Source of the DNA: Pseudoscardovia radai
GTDB taxonomy: Bacteria; Actinomycetota; Actinomycetes; Actinomycetales; Bifidobacteriaceae
Direction of reading: 5' to 3'
Length of the DNA: 64,000 nucleotides
Assembly (NCBI RefSeq): GCF_002259605.1
Contig: NZ_MWWR01000009.1
Span: 1 to 64,000, forward strand
Positions within the stretch are counted from its first letter, which is position 1; each line of letters begins with the position of its first letter. The position numbers were made by a program, and so were the translations under genes. The notes beneath the pieces were generated by a model. That model did no database searches. It had not been told where the DNA came from and worked only from the letters and a program-made list of their open reading frames with translations. Positions 54,526 to 62,900 of the stretch are shown here, piece by piece.

Positions 54526-57500
54526 GGACTCGCACTGCTATTACGTGGGCGGCCATGATCTGCCTGTCAGGCACCCTGACGTGCGCCGCCTTGAGCTCAC
54601 AGCTCGATCATGCGACGGCCGACCAGGATTTCACCTCGACGTCGACGGTGACAACCGACCCGTCGTCGGCGGAGCATCCGCTGTCTGCGCTTCTGCAGAC
54701 GCCGACGCCGTCCGCCGGCCCGTCCGTGAGCGACACCGCCACGCCGACCGCGGATCCGACGCCGAGCTCCGACCCCACGGGAACCGATGAACCCGAGCAG
54801 CCCGCTGTTGTGGTGAGCGGAGTCATGACGTCGTCCAACCCGAACACCACGCTCGCCGCCAACGGCATTGTCATTGCCGGCGCGACGTACGATGGCGCAG
54901 ATCCGTCCGAGGCAAGCGTGCAGCTGACCCTGACGCTCGCCGATGGCTACACCTTCAGCGACGCCGATGGCAAGAAGCCGGCGGCGACGTACAAGAACGC
55001 CGACGGCACCGACCAGACGGCCACGCCCGAGCAGCTGACCATCGCCCCCGGCAACAAGAACGACAACGGGACCATCACGACCGCCTACGTGACGCTGACT
55101 TCCAATTCCTTCAAGCAGTACAAGACGAGCGGCATCACGGTGTCCGGCATCTACAAGGCCGTTCCGGCCAAGGCATCGGATACCACCGGTGACACGTCGT
55201 CTTCCACGTCGTCCGCCACGCCGACTGATACCGCTTCGCCGACCGATAGCGCCACGCCGACCGATAGCGCCACCCCGACCGATGGCACAACCCCCGGCGA
55301 CGCCGATAACACCATGACCGCCGGCGATCCCGTGGATTCCGTCGTTCTCGGTACTGTCGAGAATGCGCCCACCACCATCGACCTTGATCCGATCAGCGGC
55401 ATTAAGGCCACGGTGGTGCCGATGCGTGGAGACCCCACGACCGACGGAGACCCCATCGACATCGTCCCGAAGGGCACCAACCCCGGTACCCAGTATGCGA
55501 GGGCTCTCAGGCTCACGATTACCGATCCCGCACTGGCAGATCGACAGGCGGCTATCGGCAATGCCAACTGGTTCCTGAAGAATGGCAAAGAGTCGCCCGT
55601 GCAGACGATTTCCGGCGGCCCGCAAAACGACGGGCAATACGCCATCGCCCTGAATGCCAAGGCCTTCCCCGGCGTCACCTCCGGATCGGTCACCTATATC
55701 ATTGATGCGCAGGCGCCGAAGATCAGCTCGAATTCCGCTTCCGAACAGCCCGTTATCAAGCGCAATGCCGCTTTCAGTCACAATGTGACGATTTCGGCCA
55801 CGGATTCGGATCCCAACGGTATGGCATCCGGCGTGGCCAGCCTGACGTTCAAGGGTACGTATACCGATTCTGACGGCAACGAGCAGAAGATTCCCGACGC
55901 AACCGGCTCCAGTTTCACCGCGACGCTTCCCGATGGCACATACGATGTGAACGAGATCACCGCCATTGCCACGGATAAGGCCGGTAACCAGAAGTCGGAG
56001 ACGCTGAAGGAGATTCTCGGCGACCAGCTGGGTGGTGCCGATAAGCTGTATATCGCAAGCCGCAAGGATGTGGACTTCAACAATCTCGCTACGGCGAGGA
56101 TTGACGGCACCACGCTTTCCATCGAGACCAAGTCGGTTGCGGGTGCGGACGTGGCGTGGGATATGCTCGCAGAGAGCGACGACCTGCTGACCTATCAGAC
56201 CTATGATGGCGATTCGGCATCCCACGTCGTGAAGGCCTCCGAGATGACCGGTGGCAAGTTCATTCACATGATTGCGCTGAACGATGGCAAGTACGATATC
56301 GCCGAGCCCGCAGCCGACATCCTCTCGTGGAAAGACACGGGCGATCATATCGTCGACACCACGGCGCCGACCGTCAAGGCGACCGCCGATGACAGCATCT
56401 TGGGTGCCATCTCCCAGGGCAGGGAGGCCAAGGACGTCCCGGTCGGTTCCTCCAACAAGGATGTCCTTGTGGTCAATGGTCCGCTGACCTTCACCGTCAC
56501 CGGCTACGACTGCTACCCGGGTCATGACTGCAGCGCCGACGATTCCGGAACCTATGGTGTCGCGAGCGGCACCGTCTCCGCGATAGTTCGCACGAATGAG
56601 GATGGCGATCCCACGGGCACCGATGGTCCGAAGTCTGACCCGCATACGATGACCGTTACCCTGAGCAACACCGGCATCTATGACCTCGACAACATCACCG
56701 TTACCTTTACCGACAAGAACGGCAATCCGAAGGACGATGCGCAGAAGAGCCAGACCCTCAGGCAGCTGCTGCTCAAGCAGTACCCTCAGCTCACGCAGCT
56801 TAAGGACAGCTCGTCCATCCTCGTGCTCGGCGATCACTACCAGCAGCCGAGCGTCCAGTCCCTGGACGTGGAGAACCAGTCGGGCAACCCCGCGTCCACG
56901 GAAGAGCACTACTACTTCCGTGGCGGTGTGACGGCGACGTTTACGGTTAAGGACGACTGGCATAAGTTCACGCAGGCGCTGTTTGGCGGCACCTCGGTTT
57001 CCACCCTGACCAAGGGCGAGGGAGCGGACGGCGACCAGCCGACTGTCAACGATCTGTGGAACCAAGGCGGCACCTATCCCATCGCCAAGTCCGTGGAGGG
57101 GCACTACAACTTCACGGTGACCTATCCGGATATCAAGAGCGGCCAGGCCGATGCGATCAAGGGCGCCTATAACAACAACCACGGCGGCGAAATCGTACTC
57201 GACTGGACGGCCCCGACCCTCGGCTCGCTGACGCTGTCGAACCCGGGAATCCGTAACGGAAGCCTCAACGTGCAGACGCAGCCCGTCACCGTGACAATCA
57301 ACGGCGTCACCGACAGCGTCTCCGGAGTGGACGACCGCACGGTGGCCTTCGCAGACTACGGCTTCACCAAGCTCGACGGCTCGGAGCCCCACCCGGTGTC
57401 CGCGAACGGCGCCATCTCCTTCTCCTTCTCCGGCGACGGCCAGAGCCTGTCGCTGGGCAACACGAGCGTGAAGATCAGTGACGCGGCCGGCAACTGGGCG

Positions 57501-59369
57501 ACCACGAGCGTGCTCTCCGACTACACCGGATTCCAGACGACCGCCGACAACCAGGTGCTGGGCCTGACGGACATCGTCGTGGACACCCAGGCCCCGACGC
57601 TGTCCGTGGCCTATGACAACAACGATGTGCGCAACGGCAAGTATTACAACGCCGGCCGCCACATGACCGTGACCCTCACCGAATCCACCTTCCGCTTCAG
57701 CCGCGTGCAGGACCCGGCGAACGGCATCGTCACGCTGACGCGCGACGGCCAGCCCTACACCCTGCGCCGCACCGATTTCACCAATCCGAGCGGTGACGGC
57801 AAGACGTGGATCGCGCAGTTCGACTGCGCCGAGGACGGCGAATGGGTGTCGTCCGCGAGCTTCACCGACGTGGCGGGCCGCACCGCCGCATGGAACGACG
57901 ATTTCATCGTCGATACCACGAAGCCGGTGCTGACGCTCACCTTCGACAACAACGCGGTGCGTAACGGCAAGTACTACGACGCCGCCCGCGTGGCCACGCT
58001 GACGGCCACCGAGCGCAACTTCGACACCTCGGCCACCGCCTCGCCCATCGTCACGACGGATGCCGACGCCGCCGGCCAGCCTGGCCCCGCCTCCTCCGGA
58101 TGGAGCGATGCGAACGGCGACCAGGTGTGGAACGCTACAGTCGACTTCGCCGCCGACGGCACGTATACGATCACCGCGCATGTCACCGATCTGGCCGGCA
58201 ATGTGTCGGACGAGGTGTCGTCGCCGGAATTCGTGATCGATGCGACCGACCCGACGCTCGACATCACGAACGTGACCGACAAGACCGCCTACGCCGACCG
58301 CGTGATTCCTGAGATCCAGGCGACCGACAAGAACGCCGACGTCCAGACGCTGACCTACACGCTCAAGGGCGTGCGCCGCGGCAACGTGGCCTCGAAGCTC
58401 ACGTCCACCAACCTCAAGAGCGACGCCGACCGCACGCAGACGGTCAGCTACACCGATTTCCCGCATGAGGTGGAGGATGACGACGTCTACACGCTGGAGG
58501 CCACCTACACCGATCTGGCGGGTAACTCCACGCATAAGGCGGTGACCTTCTCCGTCAACCGCTTCGGCTCCACCTACCTGTTCGAAGGCGATACCTCCGA
58601 CATCGTGGGAACGTATATCAAGCAGGCGCAGGACGTCGAGGTCTCCGAGATCAACGTCTCCGGCCTGGACACCCAGGATTCGAGCGTGGTGGTGTCCAAC
58701 GGCACGACGTCCGAGACCAAGACCCTCGGCGACGGCGACTACAAGAAGGAAACCGTCGACGACCAGGGCTGGAGCCGCACGAAGTACACGCTTCCGGCGA
58801 GCAACTTCAAGGACGACGGCTTCTACCGTGTGGTGCTGACCTCGCGCGACACCGCAGGCAACCTCTCGCAGAACACGATGGATAACAAGAACGCCGACCG
58901 CGACGGCAATGCCGCGATCCAGTTCGCCGTGGACGGCACGGCGCCCGTCTCGTCCATCGCCGGCGTGGAATCCGGCCAGCACTACATCGCCGACTCCAAG
59001 GACGTGCACGCCACCTCGAAGGACAACCTCGGGATCCAGACGGTGACCGTGAGCGTGGACGGCGTGCAGCGCGGACAGTGGTCCGGCGACGACTTCGATC
59101 CGCAGACCGCGGTGGTGCAGCTGGCGGCCGACGGCGACGTTCACTCGGTAACCGTCTCGACCATCGACGAGGCCGGCAATGCGTCCACCGCCACCTATGA
59201 CGGCATCGTGGTGGCGTCCAGCCAGTGGCAGTACCTGATGAGGCACCAGCTGGTGCTGGTCATCGTCTCGTTCCTCGCCCTGGCGATTGTGCTCGCCGCC
59301 GTGGTCGTGATCATCGCGGCCCTGCGACACCGCCGGAACGAACGGAAGCGACAGGCGTTGAACGCCTAG
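54522..59369 (+). CDS. Giant Ig-like-domain surface protein
   Basis: 1615 residues. N-terminal signal peptide (ITWAAMICLSGTLTCAALSS), Thr/Pro/Ser-rich linkers (TDTASPTDSATPTD), then many bacterial Ig-like units, each starting with a DxTAPT-type strand (VDTTAPTVKA, LDWTAPTLGS, VDTQAPTLSV, VDTTKPVLTL, IDATDPTLDI, VDGTAPVSSI). Two neighbours share VRNGKYY. The C-terminus is a membrane helix (LVLVIVSFLALAIVLAAVVV) and a basic tail, not an LPXTG sorting signal. A membrane-anchored extracellular fibre or adhesin. Coupled to the repeat protein by ATGA, so it is part of the secretion operon, either as cargo or a structural part. Confidence 0.88.
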   Translation: MRTRTAITWAAMICLSGTLTCAALSSQLDHATADQDFTSTSTVTTDPSSAEHPLSALLQTPTPSAGPSVSDTATPTADPTPSSDPTGTDEPEQPAVVVSGVMTSSNPNTTLAANGIVIAGATYDGADPSEASVQLTLTLADGYTFSDADGKKPAATYKNADGTDQTATPEQLTIAPGNKNDNGTITTAYVTLTSNSFKQYKTSGITVSGIYKAVPAKASDTTGDTSSSTSSATPTDTASPTDSATPTDSATPTDGTTPGDADNTMTAGDPVDSVVLGTVENAPTTIDLDPISGIKATVVPMRGDPTTDGDPIDIVPKGTNPGTQYARALRLTITDPALADRQAAIGNANWFLKNGKESPVQTISGGPQNDGQYAIALNAKAFPGVTSGSVTYIIDAQAPKISSNSASEQPVIKRNAAFSHNVTISATDSDPNGMASGVASLTFKGTYTDSDGNEQKIPDATGSSFTATLPDGTYDVNEITAIATDKAGNQKSETLKEILGDQLGGADKLYIASRKDVDFNNLATARIDGTTLSIETKSVAGADVAWDMLAESDDLLTYQTYDGDSASHVVKASEMTGGKFIHMIALNDGKYDIAEPAADILSWKDTGDHIVDTTAPTVKATADDSILGAISQGREAKDVPVGSSNKDVLVVNGPLTFTVTGYDCYPGHDCSADDSGTYGVASGTVSAIVRTNEDGDPTGTDGPKSDPHTMTVTLSNTGIYDLDNITVTFTDKNGNPKDDAQKSQTLRQLLLKQYPQLTQLKDSSSILVLGDHYQQPSVQSLDVENQSGNPASTEEHYYFRGGVTATFTVKDDWHKFTQALFGGTSVSTLTKGEGADGDQPTVNDLWNQGGTYPIAKSVEGHYNFTVTYPDIKSGQADAIKGAYNNNHGGEIVLDWTAPTLGSLTLSNPGIRNGSLNVQTQPVTVTINGVTDSVSGVDDRTVAFADYGFTKLDGSEPHPVSANGAISFSFSGDGQSLSLGNTSVKISDAAGNWATTSVLSDYTGFQTTADNQVLGLTDIVVDTQAPTLSVAYDNNDVRNGKYYNAGRHMTVTLTESTFRFSRVQDPANGIVTLTRDGQPYTLRRTDFTNPSGDGKTWIAQFDCAEDGEWVSSASFTDVAGRTAAWNDDFIVDTTKPVLTLTFDNNAVRNGKYYDAARVATLTATERNFDTSATASPIVTTDADAAGQPGPASSGWSDANGDQVWNATVDFAADGTYTITAHVTDLAGNVSDEVSSPEFVIDATDPTLDITNVTDKTAYADRVIPEIQATDKNADVQTLTYTLKGVRRGNVASKLTSTNLKSDADRTQTVSYTDFPHEVEDDDVYTLEATYTDLAGNSTHKAVTFSVNRFGSTYLFEGDTSDIVGTYIKQAQDVEVSEINVSGLDTQDSSVVVSNGTTSETKTLGDGDYKKETVDDQGWSRTKYTLPASNFKDDGFYRVVLTSRDTAGNLSQNTMDNKNADRDGNAAIQFAVDGTAPVSSIAGVESGQHYIADSKDVHATSKDNLGIQTVTVSVDGVQRGQWSGDDFDPQTAVVQLAADGDVHSVTVSTIDEAGNASTATYDGIVVASSQWQYLMRHQLVLVIVSFLALAIVLAAVVVIIAALRHRRNERKRQALNA

Positions 59370-59377
59370 CGCAACTT

Positions 59378-59451
59378 CCGATGCCCCTGGCCGATCCCAC
59401 CGATCCCAGGGGCATCGGCCACCATCTGTGCCACCGACATCCGCCGGTGGC
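59378..59451 (+). promoter_or_regulatory. Two hairpins before the WXG100-like gene
   Basis: CCGATGCCCCTGG (59378-59390) pairs perfectly with CCAGGGGCATCGG (59406-59418); GCCACCG (59430-59436) pairs with CGGTGGC (59445-59451). No T run follows, so this may protect or process the downstream mRNA rather than stop transcription. Confidence 0.5.
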
Positions 59452-59489
59452 CGAATAAAGGAAGACAATCAACAGAAGGGGAGGCTATC

Positions 59490-59783
59490 ATGGCCAATCT
59501 CAATGTGTCCTATGCGGATATCGAGGCGACGGTGTCCCGCCTGCAGCAGGGACAGAGCGATCTGAACCAGGAACTTCAGAATCTGAAGGCCCAGGTCGAT
59601 GATCTGGTGAGCTCCGGCTTCATCACCGACAAGGCTTCTGGCGCGTTCCAGCAGTCCTATCAGGAGTTCACCGATGGCGCCACCAAGACCGTGAACGGTC
59701 TCGAGGGCATCTGCGATTACCTGAACAAGGCCCAGCAGGCTATGCAGGAGCTCGACTCCCAGCTCGCAAGCCAGCTTCAGTAG
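59490..59783 (+). CDS. WXG100-like (ESAT-6 family) secreted protein
   Basis: 97 residues, two helices joined by a turn, the length and pattern of WXG100 proteins (SYADIEATVSRLQQGQSDLN; FITDKASGAFQQSYQEFTDG). The protein has no Trp at all: the usual WXG turn reads SSGFITDKASGAF. Starts after GGGGAGG. Would be exported as a helical dimer by the EccC-like ATPase encoded next. A strong hairpin lies between the two. Confidence 0.85.
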   Translation: MANLNVSYADIEATVSRLQQGQSDLNQELQNLKAQVDDLVSSGFITDKASGAFQQSYQEFTDGATKTVNGLEGICDYLNKAQQAMQELDSQLASQLQ

Positions 59784-59798
59784 CCGGAGCGTATTGCA

Positions 59799-59870
59799 GC
59801 GAACGGGCGGTATGGAGATTTTCGCGCGAATCTATGATTCCCGGGAATCCATACTGCCCGTTCGCTTTCT
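59799..59870 (+). terminator. Terminator or attenuator between WXG100 and EccC genes
   Basis: An 18-bp stem with one mismatch (59799-59816 with 59848-59865) closes a loop holding two further inverted repeats (GATTTTCGCGCGAATC-type and GATTCCCGGGAATC), followed by TTTCT. It would stop most transcription after the WXG100 gene. Confidence 0.6.
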
Positions 59871-59986
59871 GACGCCACCGTATGTCGCCTTCCGGGGTGA
59901 TTAAATGTGGCGGCGCAACGCGAAGATGCGTCGCAGGGATTTCGTGGGGACCATGACGGAAGCCGGGAAAGGGGAAACGATACGAT

Positions 59987-62900
59987 ATGAGGGGACTTGT
60001 GACAATCAGCGGAGTGGTGTCGAAGACATGCTTCTCCGCCTATCTCGATGTGCATGACGACGATGCCATCGGAGCCGTCCTTCCGTCGCTGATGAATATG
60101 TCCGCGGAAATCGGCGCACCGCCGGCTATCGCCATTGATGGGCAGGTGGTGACGCCACAGACGACATTCGGCGAGGCAGGGATCCACGAAGGGTCGTGGA
60201 TTTCCCTCGCCGCGGATGCCGCTCATGGCGAAGGCCTTGTCAATCCATCCATCGTGGCTCCGCGAGGTAGGGGATCCTTCCAGCTTCGCATCATGAGCGG
60301 GGCGGATGCAGGACATATCTATGACATCTCAAGCGGAATCATGAGAGTCAGCGAGATTCTGGACCCCGACCATACGTCGCGTGGCATCGACGCCATCATC
60401 GACGTCTCGGAGGACGGAATCGTTACGCTCATCCCGGCGGTTCGCAGAGGCGAACCGCTCAAGAAAAAGCATCTGTGGAGCAAGCGTCAGTTCAGGATGC
60501 ATTCCGACATCTACGTGCATGATGAGGAGGTCGTCTCCCCGCGCAGAGTACAGCTGGGTGAGTCTATCGAGTTTCCTGAGTGCACGATTGCCGTGACCCA
60601 AGGTATTGAAGGCACCAAGGTGGACATGCAGTCTTCCGACGGGCACCTCAGGTATGCACGCCCTCCGAAGATCGGCGATTCCATCGAGGATCGCAAGCTG
60701 CGGCTTCCCGTGGAACCCAAAAAGCCGATGCGATCACCTATCCCCATCGTTCCATGCCTGATACCGATAGTGATGAGTGCCGCGATGGTGTATTTCACGA
60801 AAAGCTATACGATGCTTATCTTTGCCGCGATGTCTCCCTTGATGATGCTGTCATCGTATTTTTCCGGCAACCATGCCGCGCATAAACATTACAAGGAGAA
60901 GATGAGGGATTACCGGGAGCTTTCATCCGCTATGAGGAAGGAAGCTTCTCAGGCAGTGGAACGAGAAGCGGCTCAACTTCACGAGGACTATCCTGATCCG
61001 ACCCGTGTTTTTGACGCCTGCGTCGTTCCGACGGATATGCTCTGGAACCGGCGTGAGACGGATGACGCATGGCTTCGACTGCGTGTGGGAACCGGTGACG
61101 TCGAATCCCATGTGACCCTCGAGGATCCGAACCAGATTGAATTTGACCGTATCAAGAAGTGGACGCTGCGCAATGTGCCCGTCACCGTCTCCTTGGTGGA
61201 TTCCCATTGCATCGGTTGCGCGGGGGAGGAAGAAGTCCTGTTCCTTCTTGCGAAATGGATGGTTATCCAGCTGGCCGCCTTGCATTCCACTCGCGACCTC
61301 GCCCTGTACCTGCTGACGCCCCATAAGCAGGATGACCGAATGTTCAGCATGGACTGGCGCTTCGCTCAGTGGCTTCCCCATTTGAAGGTCATGACGGGCG
61401 GGAATGCCGTCAGATCGATTGGTGTGACCGCCGAGGAACTTGCCATGCGCATTTCCGAACTCGTGTCCATTCTCGACCGTCGGCTGGGGGAGAAGCGCGA
61501 ACGTTCCCTGTCTCGATGGTCGGGCAGCTGCATAGTCGTCATCATGGAACATGCGCATATGCTTCGCACCATGCCAGGCATGGTGCGAATCCTGCAGGAG
61601 GGGCCGCAGGTGGGTATCTACTCGCTGTGTGTTGACGCCGATGTAAGGCTTCTCCCTGAGGAATGCCAGACCGTGGTTCTTGCCACGTCCCGTGGTCTGA
61701 CGATTCGAAGCAATGTGATGGGCACCGTGTCAGGGGTCAAACCCGATATGGTGAGCTCCGAATGGACGGATTCCGTGGCTAGGACCTTGGCTCCCCTCGA
61801 GGATGGAAGCCCCGAGGACGAGAGCATGGGCGTTCCGTCTTCCAGCAGGTTGTTGGATGTATTGGATATGCCCGAGCCGAATGCGAGGACGATTGAAAGC
61901 CGTTGGGATATGCATCCGCGGTCGACGGTGTGCACGATCGGCGAGTCGGTCAGCGGTCCGTTCAGTATCGATGTGTCGAAGGACGGCCCGCATGGCCTGG
62001 TCGGTGGCACGACTGGCTCGGGCAAATCCGAGCTGCTGCAGTCGATGGTTGCGTCACTGGCGGTAGCGAACCGACCCGATGCCATGAATTTCGTGCTGGT
62101 GGATTACAAAGGCGGCGCTGCTTTCAAGGACTGCGTGAAGCTGCCTCATACGGTGGGCATGGTGACGGACCTTGACAACCATCTGGTCCGGCGTGCGCTG
62201 GATTCGCTGGGGGCCGAGTTGACGCGCCGCGAGCATATGCTGTCGGGCGTGGGAGCGAAGGATATTGAGGATTACTGCGACATGCGTTTGGCGAATCCAT
62301 CGATTCCGCCGATGCCCCGCCTCATGATCGTAATCGACGAGTTTGCGTCGCTGGCGCGTGAGCTTCCGGATTTCGTCAAGGGCCTGGTGAATATCGCACA
62401 GCGTGGACGCTCCCTCGGCATCCATCTGATTCTGGCGACGCAGAGGCCGGCGGGCGTGGTCTCTCCGGAGATTCGCGCGAATACGAATCTGCGCATTGCT
62501 CTTCGCATGACGGATGCCTCGGAAAGCCAGGATGTCATCGATGCGAAGGATGCGGCGCTGATCAGCAAGGCGACACCAGGTCGTGCCGTCGTCAGACTGG
62601 GATCGAGTTCGCTTGTTCCGTTCCAGACCGCGCGCGTCGGCGGTCGCTACGTTGCCCCGAGTCTTATCGCGAAGGCTCGCCGCGAGGAACCCTACGCGCA
62701 TACGATGTCCTTTGAGGATCTCGGCAAGGCGGCTCCGAGCCGTCCCAAGAAGAAGGGGGCGGACGGAGACGTCGCCGTGACGGACCTGAAGGTACTGGTG
62801 GAGGCAATCATCCAGGCATCGGATGAAATAGGTGTTCCGGAGCAGCGCAGACCATGGCTGCCCGCCCTGCCGACGAACATCCCGTGGGAATCGTTGCCTG

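Noticed and set aside
54597-59468. A 1623-codon open frame on the minus strand opposite the giant Ig-like gene
   Set aside because: It is a shadow of the plus-strand gene: Val/Gly/Arg/His-rich composition, no ribosome binding site, and no domain pattern, while the plus frame has a signal peptide and Ig-like repeats.
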